DNA of 64,000 bases from JBCDJI01 sp964351865 (lineage in GTDB: Bacteria > Verrucomicrobiota > Verrucomicrobiia > Methylacidiphilales > JBCBYL01), in the NCBI GenBank assembly GCA_964351865.1, contig CAYGPJ010000008.1:56833-120832 (forward strand). The letters are read 5' to 3'. Of the stretch, positions 9,540 through 18,217 are shown one piece after another. The notes under the pieces were generated by a model. It saw only the letters and a list, made by a program, of their open reading frames with translations. It was not told where the DNA came from and ran no database searches. Both the position numbers and the translations under genes were made by a program. Each line of letters opens with the position of its first letter. Position 1 is the stretch's first letter.

Positions 9540-11672
9540 ATGATCATGGGAACACGCGCATACAGCCTGGAAAGGACTCGAAATATCGGGATCTGTGCGC
9601 ACATCGATGCGGGTAAGACTACCCTCACCGAACGTATTCTCTTTTACACTGGCATGGTTCATAAGATGGGTGAAGTTCATGACGGTTCTGCAGTCACGGA
9701 CTGGATGGAGCAGGAACGTGAGCGTGGAATTACCATCACCTCTGCCGCAACGACCTGTTTCTGGCCTGTGAAGAGCGAGGCAGGTATGGCGAAGATCTTC
9801 GCTGATACCAAAAATCGCATTAATATTATTGATACTCCGGGGCACGTTGATTTTACCGCTGAAGTAGAACGTTCTCTACGAGTCCTGGACGGCGCCATCG
9901 CTGTATTTTGTGGGGTGGCCGGGGTTCAGCCTCAGTCTGAAACCGTCTGGCGCCAAGCTACTAAATACAAGGTGCCACGCATCGCTTTCATTAATAAAAT
10001 GGATCGCACCGGTGCCGATTTCAATGCAGCGATTGCATCGATGCGCGATAAGTTAAACGCACCTGCTTGGCCAGTGCTGATTCCGCTCGGTGCAGAAGAA
10101 AGCCTCAAAGGGCAAATCGATGTCATCAACCAGCGTGTGATCACTTATAATGACGACGACACCTTGGGATCCACTTACCAAATTCACGAACTTTCTGGAG
10201 ATCAGCAGGAAATGGTCCTCCAGGCACGTGCGGAACTGATTGAAGCTCTGGCAGATCGTGACGATATCATGGCTGAAATTTTCCTCGGTGAAAGCGAGCC
10301 TACCGCCCATGACATCAAAGCGGCCATTCGCCGTCAGACGATTGCCAATAAATTTGTACCCGTAGTCGGTGGGTCCGCCTTTAAAAACAAGGGAGTTCAA
10401 GCACTGCTGGATGCCGTGATCGATTACCTGCCGAGCCCGCTGGACATCCCTGTCGCCGTTGGCCAGCACCCGGATGATGCGGAAGAAGACGTGCAGGCCC
10501 CGACCAAAGACGACGCTAAGTTTTGTGCGCTGGCTTTCAAACTTTTTGCCGATCCATTTGTTGGAAAACTGATTTATTTCCGTGTTTATTCCGGCACCCT
10601 CAAAAAAGGTGACACCATTTTTAATCCGCGCACTGGCAAAAAAGAACGCATCAGCCGCCTGATTCAAGTTCAGGCCGACAAGCGTGAAGAGTTGGATGAA
10701 GTATTTGCCGGCGATATCGTGGCTACGGTCGGACTGAAAGACATCAAGACTGGTGACACCTTCAGCGACCAGAGCTTTAAGATCATTCTTGAGCCACCTA
10801 GTTTCCCGGAACCCGTGATTTCCATGGCAATTGAGCCGAAAACACAGGCAGACCGTGAAAAATTAGGGGAATCCCTTCAGCGTCTGGCTGAAGAAGATCC
10901 TACTTTTCAGGTGCAGTCCGACGAAGAAACCGGCCAGACCATCATCAAGGGAATGGGCGAGCTTCACCTCGATATCATTTGCGATCGCCTTAATCGTGAA
11001 TTCAACGTCAGAACCAATGCCGGTGCGCCACAGATCGCCTATCGCGAAACGATTACTAAGCAGGCAACAGGTGAAGGCAAGCTGATCAAACAGTCTGGTG
11101 GACGCGGACAGTATGGGCATGTGATTCTGGACATCGCTCCCGTGGAACGCGGTAAAGGTATTTCAATCGAAGACAAAGTAGTCGGAGGTAACATTCCGCG
11201 CGAATTTATGGGTGCCGTCCGTAAAGGTATCCAGGAAGCGCTGATCAACGGTGTCATCGCTGGCAGCCAAGTCATTGACGTGCATGTCAATATTCTTGAT
11301 GGAAGCTCACATGACGTGGATTCCAACGAACTTGCTTTCAAATTGGCTGCACAATTTGCCGTCAAAGACGCAATGGATAAGGCTGGACCGGTATTGCTGG
11401 AGCCGATGATGAACGTAGAAGTCATCACTCCAGATGAATATCAGGGAGATATTTTAGGTGACATCAATCGCCGTCGCGGACAGATCAATGATGTCAAATC
11501 CAAGGATGAAACGACCACTCTGGATGCACAGGTGCCGTTGGCCGAAATGTTCGGCTACGTCAACACCCTACGATCCCTCAGCCGGGGCCGTGCCGCTTAT
11601 TCGATGGAACCCTCACATTTCGAAACAGTTCCCACAGGAACACTCAACCAATTAATGGAACAAAAAGGTTAA
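9540..11672 (+). CDS. fusA: Elongation factor G
   Basis: Translocation GTPase, 710 residues. GTP-binding motifs: AHIDAGKTT (G1), RGITITSAATT (G2), DTPGHVDFT (G3), NKMD (G4). Domains II-V follow, with the GMGELHLDI and GGRGQYGHV blocks intact. The insertion in the G domain (FWPVKSEAGMAKIFADTKNR) after the G2 motif is found in several bacterial EF-G. Two ATGs (9540 and 9546) are possible; the difference is two residues. In many bacteria tuf follows fusA, but here rpsJ starts only 4 bases after the fusA stop. Confidence 0.98.
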   Translation: MIMGTRAYSLERTRNIGICAHIDAGKTTLTERILFYTGMVHKMGEVHDGSAVTDWMEQERERGITITSAATTCFWPVKSEAGMAKIFADTKNRINIIDTPGHVDFTAEVERSLRVLDGAIAVFCGVAGVQPQSETVWRQATKYKVPRIAFINKMDRTGADFNAAIASMRDKLNAPAWPVLIPLGAEESLKGQIDVINQRVITYNDDDTLGSTYQIHELSGDQQEMVLQARAELIEALADRDDIMAEIFLGESEPTAHDIKAAIRRQTIANKFVPVVGGSAFKNKGVQALLDAVIDYLPSPLDIPVAVGQHPDDAEEDVQAPTKDDAKFCALAFKLFADPFVGKLIYFRVYSGTLKKGDTIFNPRTGKKERISRLIQVQADKREELDEVFAGDIVATVGLKDIKTGDTFSDQSFKIILEPPSFPEPVISMAIEPKTQADREKLGESLQRLAEEDPTFQVQSDEETGQTIIKGMGELHLDIICDRLNREFNVRTNAGAPQIAYRETITKQATGEGKLIKQSGGRGQYGHVILDIAPVERGKGISIEDKVVGGNIPREFMGAVRKGIQEALINGVIAGSQVIDVHVNILDGSSHDVDSNELAFKLAAQFAVKDAMDKAGPVLLEPMMNVEVITPDEYQGDILGDINRRRGQINDVKSKDETTTLDAQVPLAEMFGYVNTLRSLSRGRAAYSMEPSHFETVPTGTLNQLMEQKG

Positions 11673-11676
11673 ATTT

Positions 11677-11985
11677 ATGGCAGCTACAACAATTCGCATA
11701 CGACTCAAAGGCTTTGACTATCGCCTGATCGATAAGGCAGCGACTGAAATCAGTGAAACGGCCGTCCGCACCGGATCCCGCGTTGCTGGTCCCATTCCAT
11801 TGCCGACCAAAATCGAACGCTATAGTGTAAACCGTTCACCCCATGTAGATAAAAAGAGCAGTGAGGCATTTGAAATCCGCACGCACAAGCGTTTACTGGA
11901 TATCGTCGAACCGTCCGCTAAGACCGTCGACGAATTGAAAAAACTCAATCTTCCTGCCGGTGTTGATATCACGATCAAAATCTGA
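11677..11985 (+). CDS. rpsJ: 30S ribosomal protein S10
   Basis: 102 residues, the usual length. Contains IRIRLKGFDYRLIDKA and the loop VAGPIPLPTKIERYSVNRSPHVDKKS, which is the conserved S10 tip. It also serves as NusE in antitermination. It follows fusA with no room for a promoter, so str and S10 genes appear to be one transcription unit. Confidence 0.98.
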   Translation: MAATTIRIRLKGFDYRLIDKAATEISETAVRTGSRVAGPIPLPTKIERYSVNRSPHVDKKSSEAFEIRTHKRLLDIVEPSAKTVDELKKLNLPAGVDITIKI

Positions 11986-12038
11986 CCTGATAGCGCTGAA
12001 ATAAGAACAGGAACGTTTATTGTAAACAGGAGACCATC

Positions 12039-12698
12039 ATGAGTATTGGAATTTTAGGAAAAAAAGTCGGAATGACTCGCATCTTCGATAAAACGGGAGC
12101 ATCAATCGCTGTCACAGTGATTGAAGCTGAACCGAACGAAGTCACCCAAGTGAAAACCGTTGAAAAAGAAGGGTTTAGCGCTGTTCAGGTCGGATATGAC
12201 GACATGAAAGAAAAATCGGCCACTAAGCCGATGTTGGGACACTTCAAAAAAGCAGGCGTGAAGCCCAAGCGTAAATTGAAGGAATACCGCATCGACGGTG
12301 AAGAAACTCTCGAAGTAGGTTCGACGATTGGGGTTGATCGTTTTGAGGAAGGTCAGTTAGTCGACATCATCGGTCTGTCTAAAGGACGTGGCTTTCAGGG
12401 TGTAGTGCATCGCTATAATTTCAAAGGGCAACCCGCCTCTCATGGTTCCAAGATGCACCGTCGCACCGGTTCGGTCGGAGCAGGGTCTACTCCCGGTCTG
12501 GTCTGGAAAAACCAGAAGATGCCGGGTCATATGGGAACGACTAAAGTAACGGTACAAAACCTTAAGGTGATGCAAGTCCGTGGTGAAGATCACGTGTTGT
12601 TGATTAAGGGAGCAGTTCCGGGTGCTAAAGGAAGTTATGTGATGGTTCGTGATGCCATTAAAGGGCAGAAGAACCGCAAGGATGGAGACAATAAATAA
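12039..12698 (+). CDS. rplC: 50S ribosomal protein L3
   Basis: 219 residues. Starts GILGKKVGMTRIFD and contains the peptidyl-transferase-approaching loop (FKGQPASHGSKMHRRTGSVG), including the Gln that PrmB methylates in proteobacteria. The ATG has a clear AGGAG about 8 bases upstream. The stop codon overlaps the rplD start by one base (TAATG), indicating coupling. Confidence 0.98.
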   Translation: MSIGILGKKVGMTRIFDKTGASIAVTVIEAEPNEVTQVKTVEKEGFSAVQVGYDDMKEKSATKPMLGHFKKAGVKPKRKLKEYRIDGEETLEVGSTIGVDRFEEGQLVDIIGLSKGRGFQGVVHRYNFKGQPASHGSKMHRRTGSVGAGSTPGLVWKNQKMPGHMGTTKVTVQNLKVMQVRGEDHVLLIKGAVPGAKGSYVMVRDAIKGQKNRKDGDNK

Positions 12699-13309
12699 TG
12701 AGCGCAAAAGCATTAGATTTTTCAGCAGCTGAGTCTGCTCTCGGGATAAAGCTGATTCCTAACGGTATCGGAACCCAGGCATTGCATGACACCATCATTG
12801 GTTACCGTGCTAATCGCCGTCAGGGAACGGTCGCCACTCTGACTAAAGGAATGGTCGCCGGTTCCGGTTCCAAACCGTATCGTCAAAAAGGTACGGGTAA
12901 CGCTCGTGCCGGTTACATCGCTTCTCCGGTTCGCCGTGGTGGTGGTGTGGTATTCGGACCGCAGCCACGGGATTATTCTCAGAAGTTGCCTAAGAAAGTT
13001 CGTCGTCTGGCATTGCGGAAAGCTGTCAGTGAAGCGGCTAAAAGCGGTAAGCTTTTCTCTGCCTCTGCGTTGAAGCTGGAAGCACCGAAAACTAAGGAAT
13101 TGGCAGCTTGGATCAAGAAAAGCAATCTGGCCGAGTCTCTCCTGATCATCACCAACGAAGTCAACGAAGCACTGGTACTTTCTGCTCGCAACTTGCCTAA
13201 AGTAGTGGTCATGCATGCAGCCGAAGTCAATGCGGAACAAGTCCTCCGTCCTAAACACGTGGTGGTGCTCGACGACGCAGTCGCGACTCTTGCGGAAAGG
13301 ATTAAATAA
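12698..13309 (+). CDS. rplD: 50S ribosomal protein L4
   Basis: 203 residues. The extended loop (SGSKPYRQKGTGNARAG and RRGGGVVFGPQPRDYSQKLP) that lines the exit tunnel is intact. In enterobacteria L4 represses its own operon; no matching leader was recognised here. Overlaps rplC by one base and sits one base ahead of rplW. Confidence 0.97.
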   Translation: MSAKALDFSAAESALGIKLIPNGIGTQALHDTIIGYRANRRQGTVATLTKGMVAGSGSKPYRQKGTGNARAGYIASPVRRGGGVVFGPQPRDYSQKLPKKVRRLALRKAVSEAAKSGKLFSASALKLEAPKTKELAAWIKKSNLAESLLIITNEVNEALVLSARNLPKVVVMHAAEVNAEQVLRPKHVVVLDDAVATLAERIK

Positions 13310-13310
13310 G

Positions 13311-13595
13311 ATGAGAAACCCATACGATATCGTCAAAACCGCTCGTATCACGGAAAAGACCACCGGTCTGACCGAACTGAACAACAGCTATGTGTTCGAA
13401 GTAGATACCAAAGCGACCAAAGTAGAAATTTCAGAAGCCATTCAGACCATCTTTAAGAAGAAGGTAGAACGTGTGAACACGATGAATGTCAAAGGTAAGA
13501 AAAAGCGTCTGCGGACTGCCCATTACGGATTCACCCCGAAATGGAAAAAAGCCATTGTCACGCTCAAGGAAGGCGAGTCGATTGACCTCGTCTAA
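13311..13595 (+). CDS. rplW: 50S ribosomal protein L23
   Basis: 94 residues from the ATG at 13311 (MRNPYDIVKTARITEKTTG). An in-frame start at 13215 would overlap rplD by nearly 100 bases and add unrelated sequence, so it is rejected. Contains the typical YVFEVDTKATKVEISEAI and KGKKKRLRTAHYGFTPKWKKA blocks. Exit-tunnel protein and docking site for SRP and trigger factor. Confidence 0.96.
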   Translation: MRNPYDIVKTARITEKTTGLTELNNSYVFEVDTKATKVEISEAIQTIFKKKVERVNTMNVKGKKKRLRTAHYGFTPKWKKAIVTLKEGESIDLV

Positions 13596-13612
13596 AGCCA
13601 GGAGATTACACC

Positions 13613-14455
13613 ATGCCATTAAAAACATTTAAACCGATTACTCCGTCTCAGCGTTATGCTGAGCTAGCGGACAACTCCGATCTGACTGTTGGAAATCAGC
13701 CTGAGAAATCACTGCTGCGTCCGCTTAAGAAGTCCGGAGGACGTAACAACAACGGTCGCATTACCGCACGCCACCGTGGCGGAGGACATAAACGCAAATA
13801 TCGTGTTATCGATTGGAAGCGCAACCGTCGTGATGAAGCCGCAGAAGTGCTGACGATTGAATACGATCCAAACCGCACTGCGCGTATCGCTTTGGTCCAG
13901 TATGCTGACAAGGAGCGCCGTTACATTGTCGCTCCAGATAAGCTCAAGGTGGGGGATAAAATCGAAGCAGGCGAAAAAGCGGCTCCTACCGTTGGGAACT
14001 GTCTGCCCTTAAAATCTATCCCGGTTGGTATTGAAATTCACAATATCGAAATGATCCCAGGCCGTGGTGGACAAATTGTGCGTTCCGCAGGATCTGCGGC
14101 TACGTCGATGGGTTTCTCCGGTGGCTACGCACAGATCAAACTGCCTTCTGGCGAGATCCGTCAGATCAATGTGGAATGTTACGCCGTGATCGGTCAGGTC
14201 AGCAATGTCCAGCATGAAAATATCGTTCTAGGTAAAGCCGGACGTAATCGCTGGAAGGGACGTCGACCACAAACACGTGGTATGGCGATGAACCCGGTAG
14301 ATCACCCCAATGGTGGTGGTGAAGGAAAGAGTAAGAGTGGTGGTGGACGCCAACATCTATGCTCCCCATGGGGAAAAGTAGCTCGTGGTCTGAAGACGCG
14401 TCGTAAACACAAGTCTTCCAGCACCTTCATCGTTCAAAGCCGCAAGAAAAAATAA
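13613..14455 (+). CDS. rplB: 50S ribosomal protein L2
   Basis: 280 residues, about the usual 275. The core blocks GRNNNGRITARHRGGGHKRKYR and, near the C-terminus, MNPVDHPNGGGEGKSKSGGG with the conserved catalytic-centre His are intact. Part of the peptidyl transferase core. Separated from rpsS by 12 bases. Confidence 0.98.
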   Translation: MPLKTFKPITPSQRYAELADNSDLTVGNQPEKSLLRPLKKSGGRNNNGRITARHRGGGHKRKYRVIDWKRNRRDEAAEVLTIEYDPNRTARIALVQYADKERRYIVAPDKLKVGDKIEAGEKAAPTVGNCLPLKSIPVGIEIHNIEMIPGRGGQIVRSAGSAATSMGFSGGYAQIKLPSGEIRQINVECYAVIGQVSNVQHENIVLGKAGRNRWKGRRPQTRGMAMNPVDHPNGGGEGKSKSGGGRQHLCSPWGKVARGLKTRRKHKSSSTFIVQSRKKK

Positions 14456-14467
14456 GGAACCAAATTT

Positions 14468-14746
14468 ATGCCTCGTAGTTTGAAAAAAGGACCGTTCGTC
14501 GATTACCATTTGCAGGAAAAAATCGACAAAGCGAATAATGAAGGAAGCAAGAAGCCAATTAAAACCTGGTCTCGGCGCTCGATGATTACCCCTGAATTTG
14601 TAGGACATACCTTCATGGTTCATGGTGGAAAAACTTTTAATTCCGTTTTTGTAACAGAAAACATGGTGGGACATCGCCTCGGAGAATTTTCTCCAACCCG
14701 TATCTTCAGACGGCATGGTGGTCACACTGAAAAAGCTGGCAAGTAA
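14468..14746 (+). CDS. rpsS: 30S ribosomal protein S19
   Basis: 92 residues, normal size. MPRSLKKGPFVDYHLQEKI at the start, TWSRRSMITPEFVGHTFMVH in the middle and LGEFSPTRIFRRHGGHTEK near the end are diagnostic. Head protein of the 30S subunit binding with S13. The next gene is not rplV, as usual, but an unrelated secreted protein 6 bases downstream. Confidence 0.98.
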   Translation: MPRSLKKGPFVDYHLQEKIDKANNEGSKKPIKTWSRRSMITPEFVGHTFMVHGGKTFNSVFVTENMVGHRLGEFSPTRIFRRHGGHTEKAGK

Positions 14747-14752
14747 CCGGCG

Positions 14753-15481
14753 ATGATGAAGCCTGCAGGAAGAGTAGGCATTGTGGGGATGATCATGCTG
14801 AGCATGGTGCTTCCCCGCCTCGAAGCGAAAAATGCTTCGAGTAGATCTTTAACAGACGATAGTGAGAGAGTAGCCGATCTGAAAAATCAGATTAGCAGAC
14901 TCGAAGAAAGTTTGGCACTGGCCAATACTGAAGCGGATTACTTCCACAAGAAGTGGCTGGAGCTTCGGTTGAAAGTCGAGGCGCTGGGAATTGAGGCTCT
15001 GACGGCCAATGAAAAAAGCCTGGAGGAGAAAAACATTCGCTTGCTCGGAGAATTGTTCCGGAGTGAAAAAAACAAGATGAGCCTGGAGAAGGCGATTACG
15101 GATTATCTGGAGGCAGACGAGGCTTTTAAACAAGCTCGACCGATGGAAACAGCTAAATTCCGAGCCGAACTTGAAGGGGCGCGCCGCACGTTGTTAACGC
15201 TTTTATATGGTAAAAGTGGAGACATCAGCATCGCTGCCAACTTGAACGAAGGTCAGGTGACCATCTTCGATGAACAGACTCAGATCGCTATTGTAAATTT
15301 TGGAAAAGCACAGGGGGCTATGGTGGGAACTCCTTTCAGAATACTGGAAGAGAATGAAGTCATTGGCCGTTGCCGGTTGATTGAGGTGAGAGAATACCTC
15401 AGCGCCGCCCTGGTAGAAGATTTGGTTAAAAATAAAACAGTGCAACCGGGAAACCGGTTGCTTATGGACACAGTGAAATAA
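14753..15481 (+). CDS. Secreted coiled-coil protein of unknown function inserted in the S10 operon
   Basis: 242 residues, not recognised as any ribosomal protein. Residues 1-25 (GIVGMIMLSMVLPRLEA) look like a Sec signal peptide. Residues about 35-125 are a coiled coil (ADLKNQISRLEESLALANTE). The last 75 residues look beta-rich (VTIFDEQTQIAIVNFGKAQG, then GTPFRILEENEVIGRC), with the alternating pattern of small barrel domains seen at the ends of some periplasmic proteins; that comparison is inference. It starts 6 bases after rpsS and ends 6 bases before rplV, so it must be cotranscribed with ribosomal genes. Starts at 14753 and 14756 are equivalent choices. Base composition resembles the neighbours, so it is not obviously recent. 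Confidence 0.85.
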   Translation: MMKPAGRVGIVGMIMLSMVLPRLEAKNASSRSLTDDSERVADLKNQISRLEESLALANTEADYFHKKWLELRLKVEALGIEALTANEKSLEEKNIRLLGELFRSEKNKMSLEKAITDYLEADEAFKQARPMETAKFRAELEGARRTLLTLLYGKSGDISIAANLNEGQVTIFDEQTQIAIVNFGKAQGAMVGTPFRILEENEVIGRCRLIEVREYLSAALVEDLVKNKTVQPGNRLLMDTVK

Positions 15482-15487
15482 AAAGTT

Positions 15488-15943
15488 ATGGCAGTAAAAG
15501 CAGTCACAAAATATACGCGTATGTCCGCCTTCAAGGCGCGGAACGTCGCACGACATATCCAGGGCAGACCCGCATTGGACGCGCTGGAATTATTAGAATT
15601 TTATCCGCAGAAAGCGGCTAGACTCATCAGCAAAACGCTGAAGAGCGCTATCGCTAATGCGGAAAATAACGATGCGTTAGATCCCGCTACCTTGATCGTC
15701 AAGGAAGCGACGATCGGAGAAGGCCCGACCTTCAAGCGTTTCCGCCCGAAAGCGCGTGGATCTGCTGGACCGATCCGCAAGCGCACCAGCCATATTCGCA
15801 TCATTTTGGACGAACGTGCCGAAGCGCCTGAAGCGCCTAAAAAGAAAACTGCTAAGAAGGCAGCTAAAACAGCGGCTAAGAAAACAGCGGCTAAAAAGTC
15901 AGCTAAGAAAGCTGCTGAGAAAACAACGGACAAAGAAAGTTAA
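15488..15943 (+). CDS. rplV: 50S ribosomal protein L22 with Lys/Ala-rich tail
   Basis: 151 residues. The first 110 are standard L22 (KYTRMSAFKARNVARHIQGR; the tunnel hairpin GEGPTFKRFRPKARGSAGPI). Beyond residue 113 there is a tail of repeated AKKTAAKK-type motifs, histone H1-like and probably disordered and RNA-binding. Similar basic extensions occur on S11 and L17 here. The ATG follows AAAGTT, a weak ribosome site, so translation may be coupled to the preceding coiled-coil gene. Confidence 0.96.
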   Translation: MAVKAVTKYTRMSAFKARNVARHIQGRPALDALELLEFYPQKAARLISKTLKSAIANAENNDALDPATLIVKEATIGEGPTFKRFRPKARGSAGPIRKRTSHIRIILDERAEAPEAPKKKTAKKAAKTAAKKTAAKKSAKKAAEKTTDKES

Positions 15944-15946
15944 GTT

Positions 15947-16591
15947 ATGGGACAGAAAGTAAATCCAATCGGATTCCGTGTCGGAGTCAATCGCAACTGG
16001 CGTTCACTCTGGTATGCCAACAAGAAAGATTTTCCAATCTTTGTTAACGAAGATTACCGTATTCGTCAGTTCCTGAAGAAGCGCCTGGCAACAGCTGCGG
16101 TTTCCAAGGTTCTTATCGAACGTGCTTCAAACCGTCTGCGGGTGAATATCTTTACCGCACGTCCGGGTGTCGTGATCGGACGTAAAGCTTCCGAGCTGGA
16201 TAAAATCAAAGAAGAAATTCGCGCTATGGTTCCACTTCGTGATGTCATGGTTGACGTCAAGGAAGTCAAGAATCCAGAGCTGGATGCCCAGTTGGTCGCA
16301 GAAAACATTGCATTGCAGCTCGAACGTCGTATCGCATTTCGTCGTGCGATGAAAAAGTCTTTGCAGACTACCATGGATTTTGGAGCTGAAGGAATTCGTG
16401 TCCGCTGTGCCGGGCGACTGCAGGGAGCTGAAATTGCTCGTTCTGAGGAATACCGTCAAGGCAAGGTGCCATTACATACCTTGCGTGCCAATATCGACTA
16501 TGGAACCGCCGAAGCGCATACCGCAGCAGGTATCATCGGTATTAAAGTATGGATTTGTTTAAAGGAGGAAGTTGCTAAAAAGGCGGCTTAA
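15947..16591 (+). CDS. rpsC: 30S ribosomal protein S3
   Basis: 214 residues. The N-terminus GQKVNPIGFRVGVNRNWRS, the KH domain (RPGVVIGRKASELDKIKEE) and the C-terminal domain (GAEGIRVRCAGRLQGAEIAR) are all present. It lines the mRNA entry channel. It starts 3 bases after the rplV stop. Confidence 0.98.
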   Translation: MGQKVNPIGFRVGVNRNWRSLWYANKKDFPIFVNEDYRIRQFLKKRLATAAVSKVLIERASNRLRVNIFTARPGVVIGRKASELDKIKEEIRAMVPLRDVMVDVKEVKNPELDAQLVAENIALQLERRIAFRRAMKKSLQTTMDFGAEGIRVRCAGRLQGAEIARSEEYRQGKVPLHTLRANIDYGTAEAHTAAGIIGIKVWICLKEEVAKKAA

Positions 16592-16597
16592 AGAATT

Positions 16598-17023
16598 ATG
16601 CCATTATTACCAAAACGCGTAAAACATCGTAAGCAGCAGCGTGGTTCCCGCGCTGGAAATGCCAAACGTGGAACCGCACTCTCTTTCGGTTCGTATGGAC
16701 TGCAGGCTCTGGACCGGGGTTGGATTACCAATACCCAGATCGAAGCTTGTCGTGTCGCCATCAACCGTAACATGAAACGTAAGGGTAAACTCTGGATTCG
16801 GGTCTTTCCTGATAAACCAGTTTCCAAAAGACCTCCTGAAACTCGTATGGGTAAAGGTAAGTCGAATCCGGAATATTGGGTAGCGGTGATCCGCCCCGGT
16901 CGGATGCTTTTTGAAGTCGATGGACTTCCTGAATCGATCGCACGTGAATCGATCCGCCTGGCTGCTAATAAGCTGCCGATCCGGACTCGCTTTATTACCC
17001 GTGAAAGGAAACTAGTAGCATGA
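16598..17023 (+). CDS. rplP: 50S ribosomal protein L16
   Basis: 141 residues. MLPKRVKHRKQQRG-type start (here MPLLPKRVKHRK), FGSYGLQALDRGWITNTQIE and RMGKGKSNPEYWVAVIRPGR are diagnostic. Needed for assembly of the A-site region. Its stop overlaps the rpmC start by four bases (ATGA). Confidence 0.98.
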   Translation: MPLLPKRVKHRKQQRGSRAGNAKRGTALSFGSYGLQALDRGWITNTQIEACRVAINRNMKRKGKLWIRVFPDKPVSKRPPETRMGKGKSNPEYWVAVIRPGRMLFEVDGLPESIARESIRLAANKLPIRTRFITRERKLVA

Positions 17024-17232
17024 AGAATGATGAAATCCGTGGAATGAGTGACGCTGAACTGGAAGCAAAAACTCAGGAACTGCGCCATGAGCGTTTGAAC
17101 CTGAAAATCCAGCAGCAAAGCGGGCAGTTGGAACGCCCTACCCGCCTGCACGAAATCCGCAAAACAATTGCCCGTATCGAAACGATTCGCAGCGAACGCC
17201 GTTTGGCCGCTGTGAGCGAGACGGCGAAATAA
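17020..17232 (+). CDS. rpmC: 50S ribosomal protein L29
   Basis: 70 residues, two helices: NDEIRGMSDAELEAKTQELR and the RPTRLHEIRKTIARIET block typical of L29. It sits at the exit-tunnel rim beside L23. Four-base overlap with rplP implies translational coupling. Confidence 0.96.
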   Translation: MKNDEIRGMSDAELEAKTQELRHERLNLKIQQQSGQLERPTRLHEIRKTIARIETIRSERRLAAVSETAK

Positions 17233-17251
17233 TTTAACTTGGTTGTTGCAT

Positions 17252-17548
17252 ATGAGTGAATCCACTGTAGAAAAGTCCGCTCCCTTAGCCTCTGATTCAG
17301 AGAATAAGGGGTTAGCAAGAGAGCGAATCGGGAACGTTGTTTCCGATAAAATGGAGAAGACGATTATTGTCGAAGTGACACGTCGCGTTCCCCATCCGCT
17401 TTATAAAAAGATTATTAAAAAGTCCCAACGCTTCCATGTGCATGATGCTGATGGTAAGGCAGTTGTAGGAGACCGGGTTAGCATTGAAGAATGCCGCCCC
17501 GTGAGTCGTCAGAAACGCTGGCGCTTGAAAGAAATACTGAAACACTAA
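17252..17548 (+). CDS. rpsQ: 30S ribosomal protein S17
   Basis: 98 residues from the ATG at 17252 (MSESTVEKSAPL). TTG codons 6 and 9 bases earlier are in frame but less likely. A 25-residue N-terminal extension precedes the S17 fold (RIGNVVSDKMEKTIIVEVTR, HPLYKKIIKKSQRFHVHD, GDRVSIEECRPVSRQKRW). Primary 16S-binding protein, between rpmC and rplN as usual. Confidence 0.96.
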   Translation: MSESTVEKSAPLASDSENKGLARERIGNVVSDKMEKTIIVEVTRRVPHPLYKKIIKKSQRFHVHDADGKAVVGDRVSIEECRPVSRQKRWRLKEILKH

Positions 17549-17558
17549 GGAATTTGGA

Positions 17559-17924
17559 ATGATTCAATTACTGTCATGGTTAGATGTAGCCGATAACTCG
17601 GGCGCTCGACGCGCTCAGATGATCGGTGTAATCGGCAAGCGGACCAAAACCGCTGGAGTGGGTGATATTATCACCGCCAATATTAAAGAGGCAGCTCCCG
17701 ACGGAACGGTCAAGAAAAGCGAAGTGGTTCGTGCGGTTGTCGTGCGTACCTCTGCGCCAGTGCGTCGTCCGGATGGATCTGTCTTACGTTTCGATAGCAA
17801 TGCGATTGTCGTTATCGATAAGGATAAGAACCCTCGTGGAACACGTATTTTCGGGCCAGTGGCTCGGGAATTGCGCGATAAGAATTTCATGAAAATCATT
17901 TCTCTGGCACCGGAGGTACTATAA
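17559..17924 (+). CDS. rplN: 50S ribosomal protein L14
   Basis: 121 residues, normal. MIQLLSWLDVADNSGARRAQ, VVRTSAPVRRPDGSVLRFDS and GTRIFGPVARELRDKNFMKI are the conserved L14 blocks. Located at the subunit interface. Overlaps rplX by one base (TAATG). Confidence 0.98.
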   Translation: MIQLLSWLDVADNSGARRAQMIGVIGKRTKTAGVGDIITANIKEAAPDGTVKKSEVVRAVVVRTSAPVRRPDGSVLRFDSNAIVVIDKDKNPRGTRIFGPVARELRDKNFMKIISLAPEVL

Positions 17925-18208
17925 TGAGCACTATCACTTTACCTAGAAAATTTCATGTGAAGCGTAATGATGAAGTTACGGTCATCAGCGGCTCCCATAA
18001 GGGCAAATCAGGTCGCGTGTTGCAGGTGATCCGCGGGAATGCACGTGTCATCGTGGAAGGCGTCAATGTTCGCAAAAAAGCGCTTCGCCCTACCCAGGAG
18101 AATCCCAAAGGTGGCTTTGAAGAAAAAGAGTCTCCGATTCACATCTCCAATTTAAAAGTCACTAAAGCCGCGGACAACAAAGCCGGTGACAAGAAGAAAA
18201 AGAAATAA
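17924..18208 (+). CDS. rplX: 50S ribosomal protein L24
   Basis: 94 residues. The KOW motif (KRNDEVTVISGSHKGKSGRV) is clear, followed by GVNVRKKALRPTQENPKGG, and a lysine-rich end (KAGDKKKKK). Assembly initiator protein for 23S rRNA. Coupled to rplN by start-stop overlap. Confidence 0.97.
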   Translation: MSTITLPRKFHVKRNDEVTVISGSHKGKSGRVLQVIRGNARVIVEGVNVRKKALRPTQENPKGGFEEKESPIHISNLKVTKAADNKAGDKKKKK

Positions 18209-18217
18209 GGCATCGGT

